In this document: positions 1-9,034 of the stretch, piece by piece | Numbering within the stretch: position 1 is the first letter of the stretch | Layout of the letters: every line of letters starts with the position of its first letter | Made by a program: the position numbers and the translations under genes | The notes under the pieces: model-generated | Database searches by the model: none | The model's input: only the letters and a program-made list of their open reading frames with translations | What the model was told of the DNA's origin: nothing | DNA from: an uncultured Pirellula sp. | GTDB taxonomy: Bacteria; Planctomycetota; Planctomycetia; Pirellulales; Pirellulaceae | Reading direction: 5' to 3' | Length of the DNA stretch: 64,000 nt | NCBI GenBank assembly: GCA_903892355.1 | Contig: CAITIE010000153.1 | Span: forward strand, 62,001-126,000

Positions 1-219
1 CATATTCGAATCCGAATGACAGCACTTCAGAAATTCAATCTGGATTTCGATTTCTCTACTGGTATTCTCCGGCGGCTGACGGACAATTTCGGTTCGACTC
101 TGCTGTCTTCCATGCTTCACGTGGCGAACGGACTTTGTCATCCACGGAAGGAAAGCAAGTGCGGTAACGCATGACGCTGGATCGTTGGATAGCGACGACA
201 AACAGCGTCTTCCTCAGGG
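1..219. other. Left-edge stretch without a supported gene
   Basis: No reading frame with convincing protein content is visible. A CAT at positions 1-3 could be the start codon of a minus-strand gene leaving the window, but nothing of its product can be read. The last few bases belong to the 15-bp repeat described next. An in-frame TAG at 190-192 limits how far the downstream desaturase can extend upstream. Confidence 0.4.
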
Positions 220-264
220 TTGAACTCCTCAGGGTTGAACTCCTCAGGGTTGAACTCCTCAGGG
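211..264 (+). repeat. 15-bp tandem repeat, 3.6 copies, at the desaturase N-terminus
   Basis: Three exact copies of TCCTCAGGGTTGAAC (211, 226, 241) are followed by a partial fourth, TCCTCAGGG. The period is five codons, so copy number changes keep the frame and give an (NSSGL)n peptide. Each full unit contains a TTG, so potential start codons recur at 220, 235 and 250. Confidence 0.95.
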
Positions 265-1227
265 TGCCGCGCCATTACCATCGTTCCAAGCCAGCGGAGC
301 ATTGAATTGCAAATCGACGTACCAGTTACCGTCAAACCGTACACGGTCCATTGGGTTTATGTATGCACGATCGTCGTTGTGCATATCCTGGCCTTGTTGG
401 CCCTGCACCCTTATTTCTTCTCCTGGGCAGGGGTGATCGCGGCCCTTCTTGGGATCCATGTCTTCGGCCAAGGAATCACGATCGGCTACCATCGGCTGCT
501 GACCCATCGCAGTTTCAAAACACCGCTATGGGTGGAACGCACCTTTGCGGTCCTTGGCATTTGCTGCTTGGAAGACACCCCGGCTCGATGGGTAGCGATC
601 CATCGCATCCACCATGTCCACTCCGATGATCAACCCGATCCGCATTCCCCGCTGGTGAACTTCCTTTGGTCCCATTTCGGCTGGCTCTGCATCAACAATC
701 GCCAGACGCATTGCCTCTCGGCCATCGAGAAATTCTCCAAGGATTTGCTTAGGGATCCGTTTTACATGTACCTGGAGAAACGACCGCTTACCCACGTCTA
801 CATCGCTCTTTTGCAAATTCCCGCGTTCTTCCTTCTAGGGACACTCATCGGGTATGCGATGAGCGGTCCGGAACAAGCGATCCGGATGGGATTGAGCATG
901 GTGGTTTGGGGTGTTTATGTTCGCTTGGTCGCCGTTTGGCACATCACTTGGTCTGTAAACTCGCTCAGCCATTTGTTCGGTTACCAAAACTACGAAACCG
1001 GCGAACACAGCAAGAATAATTGGCTGGTGGCGATCCTTACCGTCGGCGAAGGCTGGCATAACAACCACCATCATGACCCGTCCACCGCGTGCCTCCACCA
1101 TCGCTGGTGGGAAATTGACATCAGCTACCTGGAGATTAAGCTGCTAGAACGCCTGGGGCTCGCCAGTGAAATCATCCCTCCGAGACACCTGCGCCACAAG
1201 CACGCGAGCCCAGCCCAGCAGCAATAG
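220..1227 (+). CDS. Fatty acid desaturase (acyl-lipid/acyl-CoA type)
   Basis: This is an integral membrane di-iron desaturase that introduces a double bond into an acyl chain. It has the three histidine boxes of the type 1 fatty acid desaturase family: HRLLTH at residues 91-96, HRIHH at 128-132 and HNNHH at 280-284. Hydrophobic stretches lie around residues 46-90 and 195-245. The length of 335 residues is close to the family norm of about 300-330. The start is uncertain: there is no ATG before the conserved region, and the TTG codons at 220, 235 and 250 all lie inside a 15-bp tandem repeat, so the first 15 or so residues (NSSGL repeats) may vary or be untranslated. The delta-9 position is the commonest for this group but cannot be deduced here. 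It is followed 46 bp later by a DinB-fold gene on the same strand. Confidence 0.88.
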   Translation: MNSSGLNSSGLNSSGCRAITIVPSQRSIELQIDVPVTVKPYTVHWVYVCTIVVVHILALLALHPYFFSWAGVIAALLGIHVFGQGITIGYHRLLTHRSFKTPLWVERTFAVLGICCLEDTPARWVAIHRIHHVHSDDQPDPHSPLVNFLWSHFGWLCINNRQTHCLSAIEKFSKDLLRDPFYMYLEKRPLTHVYIALLQIPAFFLLGTLIGYAMSGPEQAIRMGLSMVVWGVYVRLVAVWHITWSVNSLSHLFGYQNYETGEHSKNNWLVAILTVGEGWHNNHHHDPSTACLHHRWWEIDISYLEIKLLERLGLASEIIPPRHLRHKHASPAQQQ

Positions 1228-1273
1228 CATTCGGCGTGCACTGCCCCCGGCGACTTTCCTTTCAGAGAATATC

Positions 1274-1771
1274 ATGAACTCAACTCGTATCGACGCATAT
1301 CTGGCCGGCAGTGCGGAACTGCTGAAATCGATTTGGGGATTGACCCATGATCAACTTCATGCCAAACCCGCCGACGGCTCTTGGACCATCCACCAAATTG
1401 TCATCCATATGCTGGATAGCGATCTGATCGGTACGGACCGAATGAAGCGGATCGCATGCATGGACACGCCTCTGATCGTGGCTTACGACGAGAACGCCAT
1501 GGTACACCTCCCAGGCACCTCGGAACTTAATGCATTCGCAGCCTGTGAAATGTTCCAGAGGAATCGCCAAATGACCGCGACAATCTTACGGCACCTACCT
1601 GCAGCGGCCTGGGAGCGATTCGGGATCCATACCGAGAGTGGCAAGGTCACCCTTGGGGAATTCCTCGTAAAATACACGCAACACCTGGACCATCACCTCA
1701 AGTTCATCGCGGCGAAACGATCGCGTCTCGAAGGGACTGCTCCAAGCGAACCAACCAGCAACGCTGGTTGA
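1274..1771 (+). CDS. DinB-fold protein
   Basis: The 165-residue product resembles the DinB/YfiT-like four-helix bundle family, whose members are putative metal- or thiol-dependent transferases. The visible signature is the early helix with WTIHQIVIHMLDSD (a conserved His in the family's metal site) and a late TQHLDHHLKFI helix supplying further histidines. The open frame extends upstream to 1166 inside the desaturase gene, but the ATG at 1274 was chosen because it clears that gene and begins where similarity to the family begins. The substrate is unknown. A perfect 7-bp hairpin (1753-1769) overlaps the last codons without a T-tract. Confidence 0.7.
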   Translation: MNSTRIDAYLAGSAELLKSIWGLTHDQLHAKPADGSWTIHQIVIHMLDSDLIGTDRMKRIACMDTPLIVAYDENAMVHLPGTSELNAFAACEMFQRNRQMTATILRHLPAAAWERFGIHTESGKVTLGEFLVKYTQHLDHHLKFIAAKRSRLEGTAPSEPTSNAG

Positions 1772-2058
1772 TCGCTCGCATCCGGCATCACCGTCCTGGC
1801 TATCCCTGAGCAGGACCCGCGTTGTTTTGACGCCTCAGCAATGCCCTCTTAAAATCACCAACGCGAATGGGGCCCACTGGGTTGCTCAGCCCTTTTCATG
1901 CGAGAGATTGCCCAGGGATCGCCCCGCAAAACGCCGCCGAGCATGCGGCCCTCCACTGAGCATTCGCTTTGCTCAGGGCAACAAAAAAACCCGCCGAGTC
2001 TGGCGGGCTTTTTTTGGTTGGATTCAGAGTGCTGGGAATCCATTGTTTCCGACTGTGA
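1772..2058. other. Convergent intergenic region
   Basis: No gene is supported between the DinB-fold gene and rpsI. Besides the terminator at 1983-2015 there is a 7-bp stem, CTGAGCA (1956-1962) with TGCTCAG (1970-1976). An open plus-strand frame running into rpsI has no protein-like composition. Confidence 0.5.
1983..2015. terminator. Bidirectional intrinsic terminator
   Basis: A perfect CCCGCC/GGCGGG stem (1990-1995 and 2002-2007) with a 6-nt loop is flanked by seven A on the left and seven T on the right. It can therefore terminate the rplM-rpsI transcript (minus) and the DinB-fold gene transcript (plus). Confidence 0.85.
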
Positions 2059-2469
2059 TTAACGCTTCGAGAACTGGGTTCCGCGGCGTGCACCACGCAG
2101 ACCGTATTTCTTACGTTCCTTCATACGCGAGTCGCGTGTGAGGAACCCGTCGTCGCGGAGGGGTGGAAAATGCTCTTCGCTGAGGCTGACGAGGGCTCGC
2201 GCGACACCCATGCGGATCGCGCCGGCTTGGCTCATCGGACCACCCCCGGACACTCGAACGAACACGTCTACTGCGTCTCGTTGCCCGACGTGATCGAGCG
2301 CCTGAACAACCAATCGTCGCTCGGCATCGGTCACAAAATACTCTTCGAACTCGCGATCGTTGACCGTGATTTTTCCTGCACCTGGGCGGATTCGTACCCG
2401 AGCGACGCTGGTTTTACGACGCCCCGTTCCGAGGCTGTCACCGTTAACTTTGTCTTTCTTCGTGAACAT
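2059..2469 (-). CDS. rpsI: 30S ribosomal protein S9
   Basis: The 136-residue basic protein matches S9: GTGRRKTSVARVRI near the N-terminus, GGGPMSQAGAIRMGVARAL in the middle, and the universally conserved C-terminal tail ending QFSKR, which reaches the P-site tRNA in the small subunit. It lies 35 bp downstream of rplM, the standard L13-S9 operon order. The start is ATG at 2469. Confidence 0.97.
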   Translation of the reverse strand: MFTKKDKVNGDSLGTGRRKTSVARVRIRPGAGKITVNDREFEEYFVTDAERRLVVQALDHVGQRDAVDVFVRVSGGGPMSQAGAIRMGVARALVSLSEEHFPPLRDDGFLTRDSRMKERKKYGLRGARRGTQFSKR

Positions 2470-2504
2470 CAGTTTGGGTCTCGATATCGGTTCGATGGAT
2501 GGAT

Positions 2505-2960
2505 TTAGCTAGCTTGGTTTCCGAACGGAGCCGGAATCGGGCTTTGGGCTTGATGGGGATGTTCGCTTCCTGCGTAAACCTTCAACTTGCCCAGCATGTG
2601 GCGAGCAAGCGTATTCTTCTTTGGCAACATCCGCTTGACAGCGAGGAGTACCAAATCGGTCGGCTTGCGTTCCAACCGCTCGCCGTAGCTCTCGATTTTC
2701 TGACGATGGTATCCGTTGTACCACGTGTAGTGACGGTGTTCGAGTTTTCGCCCGGACATCTTCACCTTTTCAGCGTTGATGACGATGACATACTCACCCG
2801 TATCGACGTGCGGGGTGTATTGAGGGCGGTGTTTCCCCATCAATACCATCGCGATTTCGCTAGCCAACCGACCCAACGTGCAATCAGTCGCATCGACGAC
2901 GTACCACTTCTGTTCGACCTGACCCGGCTTGGCAACCGTTGTTTTTTGCTGAGCAACCAT
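2505..2960 (-). CDS. rplM: 50S ribosomal protein L13
   Basis: The 151-residue product has the L13 pattern: [16 protein letters not shown] near the N-terminus, [16 protein letters not shown], then [19 protein letters not shown] and [12 protein letters not shown]-like sequence. The ATG at 2960 is preferred over a GTG at 2990 because it is preceded by AGGA about 8 nt upstream. It is the first gene of the L13-S9 operon, an early assembly protein of the large subunit. Confidence 0.96.
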   Translation of the reverse strand: MVAQQKTTVAKPGQVEQKWYVVDATDCTLGRLASEIAMVLMGKHRPQYTPHVDTGEYVIVINAEKVKMSGRKLEHRHYTWYNGYHRQKIESYGERLERKPTDLVLLAVKRMLPKKNTLARHMLGKLKVYAGSEHPHQAQSPIPAPFGNQAS

Positions 2961-3330
2961 GACAATTCCTAACCTTTTTTCCAGCAACACGCTGGGAGCA
3001 AACGCTCATCAAGCAATAAAATCTAGCGGATCGCAGTGCACCTAAACTGGGTGATTTCGATGCCAGAGGGGGCGAAAGTATAGCCCTGATGGTTAAATAC
3101 AACAAGTGGTTTTTCGGTTACCCACCTAGATCGGAACGGAGGTTTTTCCCTTGGGATGTGGGAAAAACCGTTCAGAAAAGGTCTTGGAGGGGTCATCCCC
3201 GCCAAAAACCCTGCTCCAGACTATCGGTTTGAATCGGTTGCCTGTACCGAGTTTGACGAATCGACAGTATAACGGAAATCCGATAAGCATCCTTGAACAG
3301 CAACTAATTCGTCATTTGAATGCGAGCAAA
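2961..3330. other. Divergent region between rplM and the lipid-synthase fusion
   Basis: This region should hold the rplM promoter (minus) and that of the acyl-AMP ligase fusion (plus). I cannot pick confident -35/-10 boxes. The fusion's frame stays open upstream to a TTG at 3151, so part of this stretch might be translated. The 60 residues it would add show no domain similarity. Confidence 0.4.
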
Positions 3331-6300
3331 ATGTCCATCGCCTTCCAGCCAACCGCAAACGGCCGATCCGACGCCAAGGGGAAGATCGTCCTAGATCTCG
3401 CCCGAGTTCATGCTCCCTATTCTCCGCCGAAGAACTCGATGGTGGACATCCTTCGGTTTTGGGCAAACACATGCCCGAATAAGGTAGCCTTCTATCTGTC
3501 GGATGGTGAAGGGGACGACCAGACGTCGATGACTTACGCGGAGCTCGACCATGCGGCCCGAGCGACGGCCGTCCGAATCCTTGAAAAGCACCCCGCTGGC
3601 TCCCGTTGCTTGCTCCTCTACCCCCCCGGAAGCGTTGAATTTGTGGTGGGATTTTTCGGTTGCTTGTACGCGGGTTGCGTCGCGGTACCCGCTTACCCGC
3701 CTCGCCGCAATCGCAAGGGGGCCCGGATCCAAGGGATCGCGGAGGACTGCCAAGCGGCCATTGCTTTGTCGACTCATGATTCCGTGGAGCAGATTCTCAA
3801 GGACGAGAATATGCGGAGCGAGACCAACAGCCTGGATCTGATCGGCACCGATGCCATCGATCGATCGATCGCTATCCAATTCCATGAAACCCCAACAATC
3901 GACTCGAGCTTGGCGGTTCTCCAGTACACATCGGGATCCACGGGGGAACCGAAAGGGGTCATGCTGACCCATGCAAACCTGATTCGCAATTGCGAAATTA
4001 TCTCGGTCCTATTCGGCGAAAGCCGCGAGGCAATCGGCGTTAGCTGGCTTCCCACCTACCACGACATGGGTTTGATTGGTGGGATTCTGTCCCCGTTATT
4101 TTTCGGCGCGTCGATGGTTCTTATGAGCCCCATGACCTTCCTGCAACGACCTGTTCGTTGGCTCCGTACGATATCCAAGTACAAAGCGAGCACCAGCGGT
4201 GGACCGAACTTTGCCTATCAACTCTGCGTCGACAAAGTAACCGATGAAGAACTCGAAGGCCTCGACTTGAGCCATTGGCGAGTAGCATTCAACGGTGCCG
4301 AGCCCGTGCGCGCAGCCACACTTGAGCAATTTTCAAAACGGTTTGCATCGGTCGGTTTCAAGCATGAATCGCATCTTCCATGCTACGGTATGGCAGAAAC
4401 CACCCTCATCGTCACCGGTGGCCCGTGCGATACACCACCTGTGATTCGCTCGTTCGATGGTCGCCAGCTCGACGCTCGCAACGTCCAAGCTGTAGAACCT
4501 GAGGCGTTGAACGCCAGGGCACTGGTCGGCTGCGGTGTGACGACCGACAACGAACGGGTAATCATCGTCAACACCGATACCAAAACCCAATTGGCGGACA
4601 ACGAGATCGGTGAGATCTGGGTCGATAGTCCCAGCGTTGGATTAGGCTATTGGGAAAAGTCTGAATTGAGTCGAGAAGTATTCCATGCGGTGACCAAAGA
4701 TGGCGACGGTCCTTTTTTGCGAACCGGGGACCTTGGGTTCCTCAGCGAAGGCCAACTCTACGTCGCCGGTCGCGTCAAGGATTTGATCATCGTCCGAGGG
4801 GTTAACCGATACCCACAGGACATTGAACAGACGGTTGAGGCGTGCCATGAATCGATTCTCTCTGCTGCCGCAGCCGCTTTCGCAGACGATTCGGGACCAC
4901 GTGAACGATTAATCATCACTGTCGAAGTTCAACGCTCCCTCGAGGATGACTGGAATCCCGTCGTTCAAGCCATTCGCCGCGCAGTTACGGCCACTCACGA
5001 AATCCCACCCGATGCGGTGGTCCTCGTTCGGCACGGATCCTTGCCACGAACTTCTTCGGGCAAGATCCAACGTCACGCGTGCCTCCGCAGTTTTCGCGAG
5101 GGTAGCCTGAGAGTGGTTCATCAATGGCTCAGCTGGGAAGAAAGCCTATTCGACGGTCCACCGATGATCGCTGCGGCCACGCTCCAAGACATCAAGGATG
5201 GCGCGTCCGCATCGGGATCTCAGCAGAAGAAAACACGCGATCCGGACCCCGAAGTTGTCGAACTGGTAAAACGGGCTGTCAAGAACGTTGCGCAAGAACG
5301 CGCCAAGCTATTGGACCTCGACACCAACGTAATCGTCGATCTCGGCCTCGATAGTCTCGAACGCCTTCAGATCGCGCATTCCCTCGAGAACTCGGTTGGA
5401 GGACGATTCCCTGAAGATATTCTTCAGGAAATCGAAACGATTCGAGAGATCGCTGAAGCCATCGAAAAACTGTTCGGCAAATCCCGTATCCGCGATGACC
5501 TCAGCCCTCCCGAGTCGAGCGAACCGGTTGAACGCACCGTCGCCCCAGAGGACTACCGATTTGATTTGATGCCCGAATACCGCCGGCTCAAGCAAATGAT
5601 GGAACAGTTCGCTATGACCGGACTTCCCAACCCGTACTTCTCAGTCCATCAAGGCCTGACTCGGGACACAACCACTGTCGATGGTAGAAACTTGATCAGT
5701 TTCGCCAGCTACAACTACCTCGGTATGAGCGGTGACCCGAATGTCACCCAAGCAGTACTCCAGGCGACGCAGAAATACGGCACCAGCGTGTCCGCATCCC
5801 GATTGGTTAGTGGCGAGAAGGATATCCACCGCGAACTCGAACAAGAAATCGCAAACTGGATCGGGGTGGAAGACGCGATCGTCATGGTGGGTGGTCACTC
5901 CACCAACGAATCGGTCATCGGACACATCGTCGGCCAACAGGACTTGATCCTTCACGACTCCCTGTCCCACAACAGCATCGTCCAAGGAGCCATTCTTTCC
6001 GGAAGCCGACGCCGACCGTTCCCGCACAATGATTACGAAGCCCTCGATGCAGCGCTCACCGAGCAGCGAAAACGTTACCGACGTGTGCTGGTCATCGTCG
6101 AAGGTGTCTACAGCATGGATGGCGACTTCCCGAACCTACCCAAGTTCATCGAGGTTTGCAAGAAACATCAATGCTGGCTGATGGTCGACGAAGCGCACTC
6201 GATTGGAACGATGGGTCCCAGCGGCCGAGGACTCGCCGAGCATTTCGGCATCAACGCCAACGATGTCGATATCTGGATGGGAACATTGAGCAAATCCTTC

Positions 6301-6780
6301 GGATCGTGTGGCGGCTATATCGCTGGCAAGCACGCTCTGATCGAATACCTCAAGTTCACGACCCCAGGCTTCGTGTTCAGCGTCGGGCTGTCCCCACCCA
6401 ACACCGCCGCCGCACTCGCTGCTATCCGCACGCTCAAAAACGACCCTGGTCGTGTCGCAAGACTCAAAGAAGCATCCCGATTGTTCTTGACCGAAGCCAA
6501 AAAACGAGGCTTGAATACAGGCAACAGCGGCGAGACCCCCGTTGTCCCTGTGATCACAGGGAACTCGTTGCATGCCCTTCAATTGTCCCGCAAGATGATC
6601 GATGCCGGAGTGAACGTTCAACCGATTCTCTATCCTGCGGTCGAAGAGTCTGCGGCTCGACTCCGATTTTTCATCAACTCGACCCACTCCAACCAACAGA
6701 TTCTCTTCGCCGTAGACAAGTGCGCGGAGTATCTGAAAGCGATTGCTCCTGAATCGTTCCGAAGTGCTCCTTCCCACTGA
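3331..6780 (+). CDS. Fatty acyl-AMP ligase / acyl carrier protein / alpha-oxoamine synthase fusion
   Basis: One 1149-residue polypeptide carries three activities. Residues about 30-620 are a fatty acyl-AMP ligase (FAAL): the AMP-binding loop LQYTSGSTGEPKG near 197, the FAAL-type YHDMGLIGG near 243, YGMAETT, and RVKDLIIVRGVNRYPQDIE in the C-terminal lobe. Residues about 635-715 are an acyl carrier protein with the phosphopantetheine serine S675 in LGLDSLE. Residues about 760-1149 are a PLP-dependent alpha-oxoamine synthase, with SASRLVSG, HDSLSHNSI, VDEAHSIG and the PLP lysine K988 in GTLSKSFGSCGG. The order suggests an acyl chain is adenylated, loaded on the ACP and condensed with an amino acid with loss of CO2, as serine palmitoyltransferase does. 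The amino acid is unknown. The ATG at 3331 was chosen; TTG codons upstream keep the frame open. rex follows 15 bp later. Confidence 0.88.
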   Translation: MSIAFQPTANGRSDAKGKIVLDLARVHAPYSPPKNSMVDILRFWANTCPNKVAFYLSDGEGDDQTSMTYAELDHAARATAVRILEKHPAGSRCLLLYPPGSVEFVVGFFGCLYAGCVAVPAYPPRRNRKGARIQGIAEDCQAAIALSTHDSVEQILKDENMRSETNSLDLIGTDAIDRSIAIQFHETPTIDSSLAVLQYTSGSTGEPKGVMLTHANLIRNCEIISVLFGESREAIGVSWLPTYHDMGLIGGILSPLFFGASMVLMSPMTFLQRPVRWLRTISKYKASTSGGPNFAYQLCVDKVTDEELEGLDLSHWRVAFNGAEPVRAATLEQFSKRFASVGFKHESHLPCYGMAETTLIVTGGPCDTPPVIRSFDGRQLDARNVQAVEPEALNARALVGCGVTTDNERVIIVNTDTKTQLADNEIGEIWVDSPSVGLGYWEKSELSREVFHAVTKDGDGPFLRTGDLGFLSEGQLYVAGRVKDLIIVRGVNRYPQDIEQTVEACHESILSAAAAAFADDSGPRERLIITVEVQRSLEDDWNPVVQAIRRAVTATHEIPPDAVVLVRHGSLPRTSSGKIQRHACLRSFREGSLRVVHQWLSWEESLFDGPPMIAAATLQDIKDGASASGSQQKKTRDPDPEVVELVKRAVKNVAQERAKLLDLDTNVIVDLGLDSLERLQIAHSLENSVGGRFPEDILQEIETIREIAEAIEKLFGKSRIRDDLSPPESSEPVERTVAPEDYRFDLMPEYRRLKQMMEQFAMTGLPNPYFSVHQGLTRDTTTVDGRNLISFASYNYLGMSGDPNVTQAVLQATQKYGTSVSASRLVSGEKDIHRELEQEIANWIGVEDAIVMVGGHSTNESVIGHIVGQQDLILHDSLSHNSIVQGAILSGSRRRPFPHNDYEALDAALTEQRKRYRRVLVIVEGVYSMDGDFPNLPKFIEVCKKHQCWLMVDEAHSIGTMGPSGRGLAEHFGINANDVDIWMGTLSKSFGSCGGYIAGKHALIEYLKFTTPGFVFSVGLSPPNTAAALAAIRTLKNDPGRVARLKEASRLFLTEAKKRGLNTGNSGETPVVPVITGNSLHALQLSRKMIDAGVNVQPILYPAVEESAARLRFFINSTHSNQQILFAVDKCAEYLKAIAPESFRSAPSH

Positions 6781-6795
6781 TCAAGGCGATCGCCG

Positions 6796-7440
6796 ATGCC
6801 GAAGTCGCGATCCGAAATCCCCGTCGCCACTGTCTCAAGGCTTGCTCTTTACCTCCGCGAATTGCAGCAGCTGCAGCGCGGGGCTACAGTCCATGTTCGA
6901 AGCCAATCCTTGGCCGAGCGACTCGGATTGAAAGATTCCCAAGTTCGACGCGATCTGTCGTGCCTCGGTCCAGTCGGACAACGCGGTGTCGGCTATCCCA
7001 TCGCGGATCTCATCATCGCTATTGAGCGTGTTCTCGGTACCGATCGCGCCTGGAACGTGATCCTAGTAGGTGCCGGGAATTTGGGCCGCGCTCTCTCAGG
7101 CTACAAAGGGTTTGATCAACAAGGATTCCGATTGGTCGCCGTCTTCGATAGCGACCCCAATAAAATTGGATCCAAGGTCGAAGAGTTCCCAGTCCAGGAC
7201 TTGGACACGCTCGAGTTCTTCGTTGCAAACACACAAATCGACCTGGCTATCCTTGCAGTTCCCGCCTCTGCCGCTCGCTCTGTCGCGTCCCGCTTGGAAG
7301 CTGCGGGTATCGCGGGCATCTTGAATTTCGCCCCGATCGCAGTCCAATCCTCAGGCTCGACCACCGTGCAAGACGTCGATCTTGCGATCGAATTGCAACG
7401 TCTCGCGTTCTCAGTCGTCCGAAATCAACGCCCGCACTAG
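6796..7440 (+). CDS. rex: Redox-sensing transcriptional repressor Rex
   Basis: This is a 214-residue cytoplasmic DNA-binding protein that senses the NADH/NAD+ ratio. An N-terminal winged helix (about residues 10-80, with SQVRRDLS and GVGYP typical of Rex) is followed by a Rossmann domain with the nucleotide loop VGAGNLGRAL starting at residue 91 and FDSDPNKIG. The length matches the family. It begins 15 bp after the lipid-synthase fusion and is probably cotranscribed with it. Its TAG stop lies inside a 13-bp tandem duplication. Confidence 0.95.
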   Translation: MPKSRSEIPVATVSRLALYLRELQQLQRGATVHVRSQSLAERLGLKDSQVRRDLSCLGPVGQRGVGYPIADLIIAIERVLGTDRAWNVILVGAGNLGRALSGYKGFDQQGFRLVAVFDSDPNKIGSKVEEFPVQDLDTLEFFVANTQIDLAILAVPASAARSVASRLEAAGIAGILNFAPIAVQSSGSTTVQDVDLAIELQRLAFSVVRNQRPH

Positions 7441-7454
7441 TCGCCCGCACTAGT
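7429..7454 (+). repeat. 13-bp tandem duplication spanning the rex stop codon
   Basis: CGCCCGCACTAGT is present twice without a gap (7429-7441 and 7442-7454). The first copy encodes the last Rex residues and its TAG. The second is untranslated and repeats the TAG. Confidence 0.95.
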
Positions 7455-7471
7455 TCTATGAAGCTGGATCA

Positions 7472-8926
7472 CTACGCGATCCAATCGTTGATGACCCGAC
7501 CGTGGACATCGGTCAATCGAAAATCGCGACCCGCCCAACGGTAAGTCAGTTTGGTATGGTCGAATCCCATCAGATGAAGCATCGTGGCGTGGAGATCATG
7601 CACGTGCACCCGATTCTCCTGGGCCTTGAACCCAAACTCATCCGTAGCCCCATACGCTTGCCCACCTTTAACGCCGCCACCCGCCATCCATACGGTGAAT
7701 CCATAATGGTTGTGATCGCGGCCACTGATGGTGCCATCGTTCGCCCCCTTCTGAGGCATTTCGACGGTTGGGGTTCGACCGAACTCACCACCCCACAAGA
7801 TCAATGTCTCATCGAGCAGCCCATGCTGCTGGAGGTCCGTTAGCAATGCCGCAATCGCTTGATCGCATTCCCCAGCGAGTTTCTTGTGCCCCTCCGCGAT
7901 ACGGTCATGATTATCCCACGGTTGGCCTTGGCCGTGCCACAACTGCACAACGCGGACGCCTCGTTGGATCAATCGTCGCGCGACGAGCATCTGGCGAGCT
8001 TGGACCCCAGGTCCATACATGTCGAGGACATGCTGGGGCTCGCGTGAAATGTCGAAGACATCCATCGCTTCTTCTTGCATGCGGTAGGCGAGCTCCATCG
8101 ATTGGATACGAGCCTCAAGCATCGGATCGACCGCCCTGGACTGGATATGCTCGGCATTCATTTTTTGAATCAAGTCCAATTCGCGTCGCTGCGCGGAGCG
8201 GCTCATCTTTCGATTGACGACGTATTCCACAAGCTTATCTACCGATTCATGCTGCGAATCGATGTAGGTGCCTTGATAGATGCCAGGCAAAAATCCAGCT
8301 TGCCAGTTCTGCGATTCCTGAATCGGGTACCCGCCTGGGCACATCGAAATGAACGCGGGCAAATTTTGGTTTTCGGTACCCAGCCCATACGTCAACCATG
8401 AACCCACGCTCGGTCGCACTTGGCGGGCCTCTCCGCAATTCATGAGAAGCAATGAGGGTTCGTGATTTGGAACATCCGCATGCATCGATCGGATCACGCA
8501 TAATTTGTCCGCATGCGCACTTGCGGTCTTTTCAAACAACTCGCTCGCTTCGATCCCAGACTCACCATACTTTTGGAATTTGAACGTGGAGGGATACAAA
8601 TTCCCCGTGGGTCGTTCCGTGCGAGGAGCTCCTCCAGGGAGTTCTTGACCCGCGTGCTTTTCAATCGCAGGCTTGGGATCCCATGTATCAACGTGCGAAG
8701 GCCCCCCGTTAGCAAAGATGTGGATCAGGTGCTTGGCTTTCGCAGGAAAATGCGGTTGCCTGGGCAGAAGAGGGTTCGGCGACGACTCGCCCGCCAGCAA
8801 TTCCGGCATCAAACCCGATTGCATCATCCCGGTCAGTGCCAAGGATCCCAGTCCGAAACCAGTGCGCTGCAATAGCTCGCGCCGCGACCAGCCGCCTCGT
8901 GGGTTATAGCTCGACGAAGGGTTCAT
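7472..8926 (-). CDS. DUF1501 family exported protein
   Basis: The 484-residue DUF1501 protein belongs to the alkaline phosphatase/sulfatase-like fold family. A twin-arginine signal (WSRRELLQRTGFG, near residues 13-25) leads a hydrophobic segment. Family landmarks are HFPAKAKHLIHIFANGGPSHVDTWDPK, LWGGEFGRTP and GRDHNHYGFTVWMAGGG. It is the downstream gene of a two-gene operon with the DUF1553 cytochrome-like protein 108 bp upstream, the arrangement typical of planctomycetes. The biochemical role of the pair is not established; the fold and export suggest hydrolysis of a substrate in the periplasm. Confidence 0.92.
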   Translation of the reverse strand: MNPSSSYNPRGGWSRRELLQRTGFGLGSLALTGMMQSGLMPELLAGESSPNPLLPRQPHFPAKAKHLIHIFANGGPSHVDTWDPKPAIEKHAGQELPGGAPRTERPTGNLYPSTFKFQKYGESGIEASELFEKTASAHADKLCVIRSMHADVPNHEPSLLLMNCGEARQVRPSVGSWLTYGLGTENQNLPAFISMCPGGYPIQESQNWQAGFLPGIYQGTYIDSQHESVDKLVEYVVNRKMSRSAQRRELDLIQKMNAEHIQSRAVDPMLEARIQSMELAYRMQEEAMDVFDISREPQHVLDMYGPGVQARQMLVARRLIQRGVRVVQLWHGQGQPWDNHDRIAEGHKKLAGECDQAIAALLTDLQQHGLLDETLILWGGEFGRTPTVEMPQKGANDGTISGRDHNHYGFTVWMAGGGVKGGQAYGATDEFGFKAQENRVHVHDLHATMLHLMGFDHTKLTYRWAGRDFRLTDVHGRVINDWIA

Positions 8927-9034
8927 GAAGATAGGCTCCGATTCCTGCAGCTCTGATCGTGGTTGGATTGGGATTGGGGGATAGGCTTGAAATAGCCGCT
9001 GTGGAGACCACCGCGACCCGTTGCGATTGATCCG

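Noticed and set aside
3855-3872. GATC microrepeat inside the lipid-synthase gene
   Set aside because: Low complexity of GAT/CGA codons, not a duplication of a unit.
7429-7454. Attachment site of a mobile element at the rex stop
   Set aside because: No integrase or element is nearby and the copies are adjacent, not flanking anything.
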